Shown here: positions 9,200 through 18,093 of the stretch, piece after piece | How the letters are laid out: every line of letters starts with the position of its first letter | How positions within the stretch are numbered: the first letter of the stretch is position 1 | NCBI RefSeq assembly: GCF_004005845.1 | Contig: NZ_SADE01000002.1 | Location: 1,054,421-1,118,420, forward strand | Direction of reading: 5' to 3' | DNA: 64,000 nt | Source of the DNA: Hwanghaeella grinnelliae | Lineage (GTDB): Bacteria; Pseudomonadota; Alphaproteobacteria; UBA8366; Aestuariispiraceae | Notes under the pieces: model-generated | Seen by the model: only the letters and a program-made list of their open reading frames with translations | Database searches by the model: none | What the model was told of the DNA's origin: nothing | Translations under genes and position numbers: made by a program

Positions 9200-10141
9200 T
9201 CAGAGGACTTTGTCCAGTTCCGCTTCCAATTCGGGAACGGCTTGGAACAGGTCCGCGACCAATCCGTAGTCGGCAACTTGGAATATCGGGGCTTCTTCAT
9301 CCTTGTTGATCGCGACGATCACCTTGGAATCCTTCATCCCCGCCAAGTGCTGGATGGCACCGGAAATGCCGACCGCGATATACAGGTCCGGCGCGACAAC
9401 CTTACCGGTTTGACCGACCTGATAGTCGTTCGGCACGAAACCGGCATCGACGGCGGCGCGTGACGCACCGACGGCGGCGCCCAATTTGTCCGCAACCTTT
9501 TCCAGCATCGGGAAATTTTCGCCCGACTGCATGCCGCGTCCACCGGAAATGACGATCCGGGCGGAGGTCAGTTCGGGGCGTTCGCTGACAGTGATTTCCG
9601 CACCCAGGAAGCTCGACAAACCGCTGTCGCCTTCGCCGCCGATGGTTTCGACCGCAGCGGAACCGCCTTCTTCGGCGACCGCTTCGAAGGCAGTACCGCG
9701 AACCGTAACGAATTTAACCGCATCGCCCGACTTCACGGTGGCGATTGCGTTGCCGGCATAAATCGGCCGTTCGAACGTGTCGGCATCGACAACGGCGGTG
9801 ATATCCGAGATTTGCTGCATGTCCATCATGGCGGCAGCGCGCGGAATGATATTTTTGCCGAATGTATCCGCCGGGGCCCAGACATGACTGAAGTCCGAAG
9901 CCAGTTTCACGATCAGCGGGGCATAGTTTTCCGCCAACTGGCTTTCCAGCTCCGGTGCATCCGCGCAGATGACCTTCGCGACGCCTTCGATCTTGGCTGC
10001 CGCTTCCGCGACACCGCCGCAACCCGAACCGGCAACCAGCAGCGTGATGTCGCCGCCGGCGGCCTTGGCGGCCGCGACCGTGTTCAACGTGGCCGCTTTG
10101 ATTTCGCCGCCTTCATGTTCGACGAGGACAAGATTGCTCAT
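9200..10141 (-). CDS. etfA: electron transfer flavoprotein, alpha subunit
   Basis: 313-residue FAD-binding subunit of ETF, which takes electrons from acyl-CoA and other dehydrogenases and passes them to ETF-ubiquinone oxidoreductase. The C-terminal FAD-binding signature is clear: [47 protein letters not shown], and [24 protein letters not shown]. The length is normal. It follows etfB by 64 bp in the same orientation. Confidence 0.97.
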   Translation of the reverse strand: MSNLVLVEHEGGEIKAATLNTVAAAKAAGGDITLLVAGSGCGGVAEAAAKIEGVAKVICADAPELESQLAENYAPLIVKLASDFSHVWAPADTFGKNIIPRAAAMMDMQQISDITAVVDADTFERPIYAGNAIATVKSGDAVKFVTVRGTAFEAVAEEGGSAAVETIGGEGDSGLSSFLGAEITVSERPELTSARIVISGGRGMQSGENFPMLEKVADKLGAAVGASRAAVDAGFVPNDYQVGQTGKVVAPDLYIAVGISGAIQHLAGMKDSKVIVAINKDEEAPIFQVADYGLVADLFQAVPELEAELDKVL

Positions 10142-10205
10142 CGATTGTCTCCTAACCTAGAATTTATCGGATCCGATTGCGCCAACTCTGCGAAGAGGGC
10201 GCCGA

Positions 10206-10955
10206 TCAGATCACCTTGGCTTCGTTCTTCAGCTTGTCGACCAATTCGGCGACAGACTCGACCTTGGCACCGCCCTGGCGTTTCTCGGGCTCAACCACTT
10301 TCAGCACTTCGAGGCGCTTCGCGGGTTCGACACCGAGATCGGCCGGCGACATCGTGTCGATCGGCTTCTTCTTCGCCTTCATGATGTTGGGCAGCGAGGC
10401 GTAACGCGGTTCGTTCAAACGAAGGTCCACCGTCAAAGCGGCGGGCAGTTTGACGTTGATGGTTTCCAGACCGCCGTCCACTTCGCGGGTGACGTCCATG
10501 GAACCGTCTTTCATCTCAACCTTGGAAGCGAAGGTCGCCTGCGGCCAGCCCATCAGGGCGGCCAGCATTTGGCCGGTCTGGTTGCTGTCGTCATCGATGG
10601 CCTGTTTGCCGAGAAGAACCAGTTCGGGGCCTTCTTTTTCGACGATCGCCTTCAGCATTTTGGCGATTGCCAGCGGTTCGACATCCGCGTCGGCTTCGAC
10701 CAGAATGCCGCGGTCGGCGCCCATGGCAAGCGCGGTGCGGATCGTTTCCTGGCTTTGCGTCGGACCGATGGAAACGGCGACGATTTCCGTCGCGGTACCG
10801 GCTTCCTTCAAGCGGACGGCCTGTTCGACGGCGATTTCGTCGAACGGGTTCATGGACATCTTCACGTTCGCGGTCTCAACACCCGTCTGGTCCGGCTTCA
10901 CGCGGATTTTGACGTTGTAGTCGACGACCCGCTTAACGGGGACGAGAACTTTCAT
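10206..10955 (-). CDS. etfB: electron transfer flavoprotein, beta subunit
   Basis: 249-residue AMP-binding subunit of ETF. It begins [22 protein letters not shown], and the beta signature [29 protein letters not shown] region is present around residues 115-150. First gene of etfB-etfA-(3-hydroxyacyl-CoA dehydrogenase). The ribosome-binding site AAGGA lies upstream of the ATG on the minus strand. Confidence 0.97.
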   Translation of the reverse strand: MKVLVPVKRVVDYNVKIRVKPDQTGVETANVKMSMNPFDEIAVEQAVRLKEAGTATEIVAVSIGPTQSQETIRTALAMGADRGILVEADADVEPLAIAKMLKAIVEKEGPELVLLGKQAIDDDSNQTGQMLAALMGWPQATFASKVEMKDGSMDVTREVDGGLETINVKLPAALTVDLRLNEPRYASLPNIMKAKKKPIDTMSPADLGVEPAKRLEVLKVVEPEKRQGGAKVESVAELVDKLKNEAKVI

Positions 10956-11290
10956 CTTCGGGAATCCTTCGTAACAAGGTTCACAAACAAGAGGCCGCCC
11001 TTCACAGCGCCCTGAAACCGACCGTCAGGCCGACCGGGCTAGAGCCGGTTCGCCGTGGCTCCCTCCACGTCGACCATGCCTCGTTTCCACATAATTCGAC
11101 ACTGTGCGCCCAAGGAAACAAGCCGGTCTCCAACCAGCGCAGCCCCCGTGTTTAGGGCCGCGTAGAAGCCGGGTCAAGTCGCAGGCGGGCCGCTTTCTGG
11201 CCGATCCGCGACCCGAATTCGCATTAGGGTGTAGCGATGTCCGCATAGGTCCCCGCACAGGTCACGATAGCATGCCGCCGGGTCCGAATG
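10956..11290. other. 335-bp intergenic region upstream of etfB
   Basis: The region lies between the stop of the methyltransferase-like gene and the etfB start, both on the minus strand, so it should contain the etfB promoter. Apart from the etfB ribosome-binding site I see no convincing promoter hexamers, hairpin terminator or RNA gene. Short open frames here have no initiation signal or recognisable protein. Confidence 0.5.
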
Positions 11291-12001
11291 TCACGACCAT
11301 ATGGCGGCGCGCACCGTGGTCGATACATCCAAGTCCGCGGCAATCTCGCCAAAGGGGGCGACAGGCCACTGCCATTCGCGGAATTCCGCAGGATCCGGCA
11401 GGTTGGGACCCCCGGACCATGGCGTCTGGGTGATCTCCATCTCGCCCGAACCACGCCGGGTTTCCCGGCGTTCTACGTCGCCGATGACGCAGGCGACCGA
11501 TCCCAGCGCCAGTGTTTCTGCCAGGTGGCGCTGGCGCAATGCCGCGCGGTCCGCGGGGTCTATTCCTGGCGCGACACCCAGTTGTGAAACGAGGTTGAGG
11601 CTGACGATCAGGTCCGTATCCGCGGGAAAGGCAGGGCGGGGGCCGTTTCTGCCGGTCACGTCCGCGTCGATCAGGGACAGCCTGCGATGTCCGCGCGCGC
11701 GCAGCCGCATGGATAAGGGATGCACCGCGTCGACAAGATCGATCTGGCCGAAGGTCGCTGCGAGGGACTCGAGCGGCAAGTCGAAACCATGTCCGCTACC
11801 CATCACGACGGCCCGGCGCTTCTTGCCACATCGGGCGGCGGCTTGCAGTACCGCGTTCTTCGTATTGGTCAGATGGTCGGCCCAATCCGCCTTGAGGCGG
11901 CGATGGCGTGCACCGATGGCAATGCTTTCGCGAAGATATCCGGCGTGACGGGCCCAGCCGGGGCAAGGCGTGGCGAGATAGAGCAGCGCTTCCGTCAACA
12001 T
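11291..12001 (-). CDS. putative SAM-dependent methyltransferase-like protein
   Basis: 236 residues. The centre has a Rossmann-like start, RAVVMGSGHGFDLPLE, followed ~15 residues later by an acidic strand end, IDLVDAVHP. This is the pattern of SAM-binding motifs I and II. Later sections, DLIVSLNLVSQLG and ACVIGDVERR, fit strands 4-5 of that fold. I cannot name the substrate, and the family may be restricted to Rhodospirillales-type bacteria. It precedes etfB and follows a two-TM protein gene in the same orientation. Confidence 0.6.
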   Translation of the reverse strand: MLTEALLYLATPCPGWARHAGYLRESIAIGARHRRLKADWADHLTNTKNAVLQAAARCGKKRRAVVMGSGHGFDLPLESLAATFGQIDLVDAVHPLSMRLRARGHRRLSLIDADVTGRNGPRPAFPADTDLIVSLNLVSQLGVAPGIDPADRAALRQRHLAETLALGSVACVIGDVERRETRRGSGEMEITQTPWSGGPNLPDPAEFREWQWPVAPFGEIAADLDVSTTVRAAIWS

Positions 12002-12038
12002 GCCGCCATGCGCCTCATGTCCAAACCTTTTCGGCGCG

Positions 12039-12323
12039 CTAAATGACGAAACGGTCGAGCAGCAGCAGGGCGGCGATAATAACCGTGCAGATCATCGCCA
12101 AGCGTTTCTGCCAGTTGATGTACCACATGCCCTGTTCCGTATAGACCAGTTCCTTATGCTTGAAGAGCGAGTCCTTCAGCATGTAGGCGCTGCCATGTTC
12201 CCGCTTGTGCCGAAAAGCCAGGACCTGAAGGACCATCGCGGCAAGGATGGTTATGATGAAAACGGCCGCCGCGATCAGCATCACCGCTGTCGGTTCCACA
12301 TTCGCGAGTTCTTCTTCGGACAT
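12039..12323 (-). CDS. small two-TM membrane protein, function unknown
   Basis: 94 residues with two hydrophobic helices (about 13-36 and 74-92) separated by a ~35-residue polar segment rich in Lys/His/Tyr. I do not recognise a family. It lies 29 bp downstream of the adenosyltransferase gene in the same orientation, so it is probably cotranscribed with it. The ATG at 12323 is the only sensible start. Confidence 0.7.
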   Translation of the reverse strand: MSEEELANVEPTAVMLIAAAVFIITILAAMVLQVLAFRHKREHGSAYMLKDSLFKHKELVYTEQGMWYINWQKRLAMICTVIIAALLLLDRFVI

Positions 12324-12352
12324 GATGAAAACTTTCCGGGTCTAGGGGCCGG

Positions 12353-12919
12353 TCAAGGCCGATTGGCGCCCGGTACCCACAAAACGTCGGCCTTGCCGCC
12401 GTCATTACAATGACGCGACAGGACGAAGAGCAGATCCGAGAGCCTGTTGAGATATTTGACCGCCGCCGGGTTCACGGTTTCGGTCCGGGACAATTCGATC
12501 GTGTCGCGCTCAGCCCGGCGCGCGACGGTGCGTGCCAGATGCAGATACGCGGCAGCGGGGCTTCCGCCTGGCAAAATGAAACTGGTCAGGTCGGCCAACG
12601 GTTCGTTAAACGCGTCGATCTCCGTTTCCAGCCTTTCCACTTGGCCATCGGTGATACGCAGGGCGCCCTCAGCCTTCCGCCCGTCTTCCGGCGTGCAAAG
12701 GTCGGCGCCCAGGTCGAAAAGATCGTTCTGAATACGGGAAAGCAGGCGGTCGACGTCGCCGTCGGTGTGAAGACGAACAAGGCCGATCACCGAATTCGCC
12801 TCATCGACAGTGCCGTATGCCGCGACCCGGACATCGTCTTTCCGACGCCGGGACCCGTCGCCCAACGAGGTTTCCCCGCCGTCGCCGCCGCGCGTATAAA
12901 TTTTTGTCAGTTTAACCAT
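12353..12919 (-). CDS. cob(I)alamin adenosyltransferase, PduO/MMAB type
   Basis: 188-residue ATP:cob(I)alamin adenosyltransferase that makes adenosylcobalamin, the cofactor of methylmalonyl-CoA mutase and other mutases. The PduO-type ATP-binding N-terminus YTRGGDGGETSLGDGSRRRKDD is followed by YGTVDEANSVIGL, and later LPGGSPAAAYLHLARTVARRAER is present. The length is normal. It sits upstream of the small membrane protein gene near the etf genes, a grouping seen in other Rhodospirillales. Confidence 0.95.
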   Translation of the reverse strand: MVKLTKIYTRGGDGGETSLGDGSRRRKDDVRVAAYGTVDEANSVIGLVRLHTDGDVDRLLSRIQNDLFDLGADLCTPEDGRKAEGALRITDGQVERLETEIDAFNEPLADLTSFILPGGSPAAAYLHLARTVARRAERDTIELSRTETVNPAAVKYLNRLSDLLFVLSRHCNDGGKADVLWVPGANRP

Positions 12920-13051
12920 GCGGGCAAAGATAGCCTTGGTTCGGCCTGTGTCCAGGACTGTTTCAGCCAGCGGCTGCAGGCGCGCAACGCAACGAAGCGG
13001 CGTGTTGCCGCGCCGCTGTTCAAAAACCAGAGATCGTTGCCTGAAGGTGGG

Positions 13052-13255
13052 TTAGCTGCCGTTGCGCAGCAGCATCAGTCCAAGGGCGAACATCGCCAAA
13101 GCGAAGCCTTGCGCGACGATCCGGTAACGCATCAGCCGGTTGCCCCAACGATCGTTGAACTCCCCGCCGCGTACCATGGAATAAATGCCGGTCGCCAGGA
13201 TCGCGAGTGTCGCGACCATGCCGATAACCATCAGGATTATTGCGAATACTGCCAT
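13052..13255 (-). CDS. HIG1-domain / twin-transmembrane small protein
   Basis: From ATG 13255 the product has 67 residues with two TM helices (about 2-24 and 46-64). The connecting loop is YSMVRGGEFNDRWGNRLMRYRIVAQG, the signature of the HIG1 family (hypoxia-induced, respiratory supercomplex-associated in mitochondria; bacterial role unclear). The frame extends upstream to 13315 (ATG) and 13345 (TTG), but the extension contains Cys-rich non-conserved sequence. The shorter start fits family length, although I see no strong ribosome site for it. Confidence 0.8.
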   Translation of the reverse strand: MAVFAIILMVIGMVATLAILATGIYSMVRGGEFNDRWGNRLMRYRIVAQGFALAMFALGLMLLRNGS

Positions 13256-13384
13256 AAGCGCCGGTATAGCCCCGGGTGACGGGCAAAACCACTCACAATA
13301 TTCTGCACGGGACATTCCGCCGCAGAACCCGCCCTGCACAGGCAACTCCGCGACCTCCCGCGGATAGGCAGGCGGGGTCGGTGA

Positions 13385-13669
13385 TCAGAATCGGCCAGCC
13401 GCCGATTTCATGGCGCGCGACAGATCTTCCCAGGCGGCGTCGATTCCGACCTTCAAGTCGTCCCAGGCGCCTTCTCCTGCATCCCGCATTTCGTCGAATT
13501 TGGCCGACATTCTTTGCCGGCGCTCTTCAAGATCCGCGATTTCGGCCTGATACCGTTGCCGCATATCGTCACCGGCTTTTTCGGCCTTCGCTTTGAAGCG
13601 CTCAATCTCCGCCTCGTATTCGAGAAGACGGGCTTTCAGTTCGTGTTCATAGGCTTTTTTCATGCTCAT
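13385..13669 (-). CDS. small coiled-coil protein
   Basis: 94 residues, almost entirely charged and helical. A heptad-like segment at about residues 6-60 is rich in Glu/Lys/Arg/Ala, and is followed by a short amphipathic helix near AWDDLKVGIDAAWEDLSRAMKSA. A strong ribosome-binding site (AGGGAGAG) precedes ATG 13669. The repeated 'A-W-x-D-L' unit near the end resembles small stress-related coiled-coil proteins, but I cannot assign a function. Confidence 0.75.
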   Translation of the reverse strand: MSMKKAYEHELKARLLEYEAEIERFKAKAEKAGDDMRQRYQAEIADLEERRQRMSAKFDEMRDAGEGAWDDLKVGIDAAWEDLSRAMKSAAGRF

Positions 13670-13883
13670 AAAATCTCTCCCTTTTTCAAATCTCTACACC
13701 CGGCACACCGGTCGAAACCGGTTCGGTTCTGGAAATCCGGGGTCTGAAGACGCCAATCGGCATGTGTTTGGGCTCGGCCAATTGCCGAAACCGGTGACGA
13801 TGGCGCTTGCAAGGCTTTGTCAGGCCGGGCTGCGCAGCATGCGAGGAACTTTGTGCTCGCCGCTGGTGCTTTTTCGAGTGAGG

Positions 13884-14180
13884 CTAGTCGCGCCCTTTCG
13901 GCGGCACCGTCTTTCGGGTCGTCGCCCTGCCTGTGGAATCGTTGCGTTTGCGGCGGTTAGGGAACCGCAGCACGTTGCTTTCTCCACTGACTGTGACGGT
14001 AGGTGCCTCCACCGCGATTACATCCAAGCCGCCTTCGGCTGCAAGCCGCTCCAGCCGTTGCGTTTCCGCAACGCCATTGAACGTTTCACCATGGGCCAGG
14101 GGGTAAATCGCGTTGTAGCCGCCATGCCGGTAACGCACGACGCTTGAGGGACGTCTACCGTAAGTCCAGACGTTGGACAT
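13884..14180 (-). CDS. hypothetical 98-residue protein
   Basis: Supported mainly by a good ribosome-binding site (AAGGGAGA, ~7 bases before ATG 14180) and alphaproteobacterial codon choice. The product starts MSNVWTYGRRPSSVVRYRHGGYNAIYPL and ends in a basic tail (FPNRRKRND...RKTVPPKGRD). No TM segment, signal peptide or recognisable domain is visible. It sits between the coiled-coil gene (same strand) and a divergent permease gene. Confidence 0.5.
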   Translation of the reverse strand: MSNVWTYGRRPSSVVRYRHGGYNAIYPLAHGETFNGVAETQRLERLAAEGGLDVIAVEAPTVTVSGESNVLRFPNRRKRNDSTGRATTRKTVPPKGRD

Positions 14181-14378
14181 GGGTGATCTCCCTTCTCAAA
14201 ATCACTGTCTAACATGTGGCATGGAAGGCGGCTCTTCGCAAGAGAAGCGGGAAAACTTGCTAAAATCAGATACTAAGGTAAAGACTCGATTTTCGATGCC
14301 TTGCCTTATGCGGGAAGCGATTCTCAACGCTGGGGCCCCGCGCCGCCATTCCGCCCCTTCCGGAGCCTGTTTTCCACC

Positions 14379-15317
14379 ATGGAAATCGTCTTAGAGATCG
14401 TTATTCCCGTCTTTGCCATCCTGTTGATGGGCTATGGCGCGCGGAAACTTCATCTTTTCAAGGAGGAAAGCGCGGCCGGCTTGGCGAAGTTCGTGTTCAA
14501 CTTCGTGATTCCGCTTTTCCTGTTCCGCACCTTCGCGACCAACGAATTGCCGGATTCCATCCCATGGGGACTGTTTTTTAGCTTCTATTTGGCCGTTTTT
14601 GCCGTTTACGGGCTGGGCATCACGGTCGGCAAGGTGGTTTTCGGCCGGGACTTGATGGGCGCGACATTGACCGGAATGGGCTGCGCCTTCGGCAATACGG
14701 TGCTGTTGGGGCTGGCGTTGGGTCTGCGGGCTTTTGGCGACGAGGGCGCGGTCCCGATGTTCCTTATTCTCTCCGTTCACGGCCTGATCCTGATGACCGG
14801 AACGACAATTCTGTTGGAAGCGGGGCGCAATGCGGGGTCGGCGTTGAAAGACCTGCCCCTTAAGGTTCTGAAGGGCATGCTGACCAACCCGCTTATCGTC
14901 GGTCTGGCCGTGGGGCTCTGCTACAATCTGGCTGGTCTGCATATTCCGAAAATGGCGGATGATTTTCTGCGCATCATGCAGGGCGCGGTCCTGCCCTGCG
15001 CGCTGTTCGCCATGGGGTCTACCTTGGCCGAATACGGGTTCAAGGGGCGCCTGGGGCAGTCGATCTTTTCGGTCGGTTTGAAATGCCTGCTGCTGCCGGC
15101 ATTGGTCTATGTGTTGGCGACATATGTTTTTCACCTGGAGCAAAGCTGGGCCTTGGCGGCGGTCCTGCTGGCGGCTCAGCCGACGGGCGTTAATGTCTAC
15201 CTGTTCGCCCAGCGCTATGGCACGGCCCAGGCGCTTGCCTCGACGACGATCTTTCTATCGACCGCCTTTTCGATCTTTTCGCTGCCGGTCGTGCTTTATC
15301 TTTTCGGGATAGATTGA
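14379..15317 (+). CDS. AEC family (auxin efflux carrier-like) transporter
   Basis: 312-residue inner-membrane permease with about ten TM helices in two five-helix halves. Each half begins with the family pattern (VIPVFAILLMGYGARKL; later VGLKCLLLPALVYVLATY). The AEC motif PTGVNVYLFAQRYG near residue 270 is typical. Bacterial members export or import carboxylates such as malate or malonate; the substrate cannot be read here. I chose ATG 14379 (MEIVLEIVIPVF) because an in-frame upstream start adds a polar, non-family leader. Confidence 0.9.
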   Translation: MEIVLEIVIPVFAILLMGYGARKLHLFKEESAAGLAKFVFNFVIPLFLFRTFATNELPDSIPWGLFFSFYLAVFAVYGLGITVGKVVFGRDLMGATLTGMGCAFGNTVLLGLALGLRAFGDEGAVPMFLILSVHGLILMTGTTILLEAGRNAGSALKDLPLKVLKGMLTNPLIVGLAVGLCYNLAGLHIPKMADDFLRIMQGAVLPCALFAMGSTLAEYGFKGRLGQSIFSVGLKCLLLPALVYVLATYVFHLEQSWALAAVLLAAQPTGVNVYLFAQRYGTAQALASTTIFLSTAFSIFSLPVVLYLFGID

Positions 15318-15329
15318 CCGGCCGCGGTA

Positions 15330-16124
15330 TCAGGCGGTCAGCGCACCGTCGACCCGCAGCTCCACGCCCGAGACATAGGCTGCTTCGTCAGAGGCTAGGA
15401 ACAGGGCCGCATTGGCAATGTCCCAAGCCGTTCCCTGGCGCCCCATAGGCACGGTTGCGGCGCGTTTCGCCGCCAGTTCCTTGGGGGCGGTCTTGCTGTC
15501 GACGAAGGCGCTGACATGGGGGGTGTCGATCACCCCTGGCAGCAGAGCGTTGGCGCGAACCTGATAAGCGGCGTTTTCCCGCGCGACAGATTTGGCGAGG
15601 CGGACCAGCGCCATTTTCGACACTTCGTAGGACGCATAACTGTAGGGGCCGGAATAGACCGCCGCGACAGAAGATACGTAGATCAACGAACCGCTGCCCT
15701 GCGCGCGCATCGCGGGCAGGATAGCCCGGGACATGCGCATCGCGCCGGTCAGGTTGATCTCGAAGACCCGCTCCCAATCCTCATCGGTGGTATCGAAAAC
15801 ACCACCCTGTTGGCTTATGCCCACATTGTAGTCGAGGATGTCGAGGCCGCCCCACAGCGTTTCCATCCTGTCCAGGACCGCGCTGCCCGACTGTGGATCA
15901 GTGACTTCGGTGGCGAGAACCTCGGCGCTGCCGCCTTCGCTGCGAATAACCTCGGCGGTCTTAGCCGCCGCTTCCTCGTTACGGTCGACGCAAAGGACCT
16001 TGGCCCCCTGGCGTGCGAACAGCACCGCGGTCGCCTTGCCGTTGCCCCAGCCATCTCCGACGGAGCCAGCCCCGATGATCGCCGCGCGTTTGCCGGCCAG
16101 TCTGGTTCCCGTTTCCAAGGTCAT
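15330..16124 (-). CDS. short-chain dehydrogenase/reductase (SDR)
   Basis: 264-residue NAD(P)-dependent oxidoreductase. It has a variant nucleotide-binding loop (GAGSVGDGWGNG, with extra glycines compared with the usual TGxxxGIG), Asp/Arg after strand 2 (CVDRN), NVG in place of NNAG, and the catalytic Ser with Tyr-x3-Lys (YEVSK). Its ATG overlaps the TRAP large-subunit stop by 4 bp, so it is the last gene of the ThDP/TRAP operon. By position it may oxidise the hydroxyl group of the imported substrate or of a product of the ThDP enzymes; this is inference. Confidence 0.92.
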   Translation of the reverse strand: MTLETGTRLAGKRAAIIGAGSVGDGWGNGKATAVLFARQGAKVLCVDRNEEAAAKTAEVIRSEGGSAEVLATEVTDPQSGSAVLDRMETLWGGLDILDYNVGISQQGGVFDTTDEDWERVFEINLTGAMRMSRAILPAMRAQGSGSLIYVSSVAAVYSGPYSYASYEVSKMALVRLAKSVARENAAYQVRANALLPGVIDTPHVSAFVDSKTAPKELAAKRAATVPMGRQGTAWDIANAALFLASDEAAYVSGVELRVDGALTA

Positions 16125-17488
16125 GGGCTCAACACCTGATTGGGTAGCCACATGACGATGTTCGGCTGCCAGATAAGAATGAAAAGGACGGCGACCTGCA
16201 GCAATACGAAGGGAACGATCCCACGATAGATATCGGCCATCGAGACCATGTCGCCCGCTGCTCCTTTCATATAGAACAGCGCGAAACCGAAGGGCGGCGT
16301 CAGAAACGACGTTTGCAGGTTCACGGCCACCAGGATGGTGAACCAATAGACAAGGTCTTCCTTGGGAATGAAGTCACCAAGATCCATCAACCCGACAATG
16401 GGTGAGAAAATCGGCAGCAGGATCAGGGTGATTTCGATCCAGTCGAAGAAGAAACCCATGACAAAAACCATGGCCATCATGGTGAACAAAAGGGCCCAGT
16501 CGCCCAAATTCAGGCTTTGCGCGAGGTCGATGATGAAATCGTCCCCACCGATCTTCCGGAAGACATAGGAAAAGGCGGTTGCCGCCGCGAAAATAAAGAA
16601 CAGAAGCCCGATCGTGCGAAGGGAGCTGTCGGTCGCATCTCCAAGGATTTCGCGGCTTAGCCGGCCACGCGCCAAACCCAGTAGCAAGGCGGCGAAGGCG
16701 CCGACGCCGGATGCTTCCGTCGGGCTCGCAATCCCACCGATGATCGACCCAAGCACCGCGATGATCAGGATCAAGGGGAAGGAGACCGAAACGATGGTGT
16801 CCTTGATCAGGCCTTTCTTTTCCTCCGGGGCGATGGCGGCGGGAACAGGGGTCTCGTTCGGCCGGACGATCGACCGCACGACCACATAGACCAGATAAAC
16901 GCCCGCCAGAAACAAGCCCGGCAGGAAGGCCGCGACGAAAACCTTGGCCAGGTTGAGGGAAAGCAGGTCCGACATGAAGACCAGCATGACCGACGGTGGG
17001 ATTAGGATACCCAGCGTGCCGGCGCTGGCGACCGCGCCGGTTGCGAGGGGCGCGGCATAGCCTGCGCGCAGCATGGTGGGCAGCGCCATCACGGTCAGCA
17101 TCACGACCGACGCGCCGATAATGCCGGTCGCGGCGGCAAGGATCGTTCCCATCAGCACCACGGCAAGCGCCAGCCCGCCCGGCACGCGCGCCAAAAGGGT
17201 CTGCAAGGTCAGTAGCAGATCCTCGGCGATCCGGGTCTTTTCCATCACCACACCCATGAAAATAAACATAGGGGCGGCGACAAGGACCGCGTTGTCGACC
17301 ACCGATCCAAATATCCGCGTGGGAATAAGCGAGACGTGCACAAAGCGCATCTCGCCCAATCCCATGGCGATTATCGCGAAGATCAGCGTCACCGCGGTCA
17401 GCACGATGGGGACCGGCAATGCCGTGAAGAGCCCCAGAATGAGGCTCAAGAACATCAGGGCAGGCAGGTATTCGGTCAGCGTTTCCAT
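16121..17488 (-). CDS. dctM: TRAP transporter large permease (DctM)
   Basis: 455-residue, ~12-TM inner-membrane subunit of a TRAP secondary transporter, which couples sodium entry to uptake of an organic acid delivered by the binding protein. Typical sequence includes PMFIFMGVVMEKTRIAEDL, GTILAAATGIIGASVVMLTVMALPTML, a PPSVMLV segment, and the C-terminal FLTPPFGFALFYMKG. It overlaps the small subunit gene by 13 bp and the SDR gene by 4 bp, indicating one transcript. Confidence 0.95.
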   Translation of the reverse strand: METLTEYLPALMFLSLILGLFTALPVPIVLTAVTLIFAIIAMGLGEMRFVHVSLIPTRIFGSVVDNAVLVAAPMFIFMGVVMEKTRIAEDLLLTLQTLLARVPGGLALAVVLMGTILAAATGIIGASVVMLTVMALPTMLRAGYAAPLATGAVASAGTLGILIPPSVMLVFMSDLLSLNLAKVFVAAFLPGLFLAGVYLVYVVVRSIVRPNETPVPAAIAPEEKKGLIKDTIVSVSFPLILIIAVLGSIIGGIASPTEASGVGAFAALLLGLARGRLSREILGDATDSSLRTIGLLFFIFAAATAFSYVFRKIGGDDFIIDLAQSLNLGDWALLFTMMAMVFVMGFFFDWIEITLILLPIFSPIVGLMDLGDFIPKEDLVYWFTILVAVNLQTSFLTPPFGFALFYMKGAAGDMVSMADIYRGIVPFVLLQVAVLFILIWQPNIVMWLPNQVLSP

Positions 17489-18027
17489 AAGCCACGCTCT
17501 ATAAAGGGGTCTGTAAGAAGATCGGGGCGCTTCAATACCGCCAGGATGCGAAGCGCAACCGCCAGGCAGCCGGCGATGGTCAGTACCGCGGAAATCGGAA
17601 TCGCGGATTTGATGATCCAGCGGTAGGGCAGACCCCGACCGCCATTGGCGCCTTCGCCGCGAAGGAAGGCGCGCTCAGCCAGTTCATAGCCGTACCAGGC
17701 GATGAAGGCGAAAAAGGGAATAACCAGAAAAAGGACGACGAAGAATTCGAGCCACAAGCGGAACCGGTCGCTCACCTTATGCGCAAAGACGTCGATGCGC
17801 ACATGGGCGTTCCGGGTATAGGCATAACCGAAGGCGAAGACGGCGACGACACCGTGCAGGTGCCATTCCAAGTCCTGTAAAATGAAGGATCCGGTGGCAA
17901 AGAACTTCCGCCCGATCACATCGTAGATGATGACGAAGACGAGCAGGATCATGACCGCTGCCGCGATCCGCGCAGCCCAGTCGCAGACCCGCGTCAGAAA
18001 ATCCGCCAGTCTCAAACTCGTTTCCAT
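17476..18027 (-). CDS. dctQ: TRAP transporter small permease (DctQ)
   Basis: 183-residue four-TM subunit that partners DctM. It shows the DctQ pattern: an N-terminal TM (AAAVMILLVFVIIYDVIGRKFF), then DLEWHLHGVVAVFAFGYAYTRNAHVRIDVFAH, and a final TM near the C-terminus. It lies 66 bp downstream of the binding-protein gene on the same strand. Confidence 0.93.
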   Translation of the reverse strand: METSLRLADFLTRVCDWAARIAAAVMILLVFVIIYDVIGRKFFATGSFILQDLEWHLHGVVAVFAFGYAYTRNAHVRIDVFAHKVSDRFRLWLEFFVVLFLVIPFFAFIAWYGYELAERAFLRGEGANGGRGLPYRWIIKSAIPISAVLTIAGCLAVALRILAVLKRPDLLTDPFIERGLWKR

Positions 18028-18093
18028 TCGCGTCTCCGTTTCAAAGTTGCGTCCGGGGACGCGATGCCGCGTCCCCGGAGCAAATCAAACTGA

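Noticed and set aside
11025-11258. Short minus-strand open frame upstream of etfB
   Set aside because: Arg-rich nonsense composition, no ribosome site, no conserved motif; likely promoter region.
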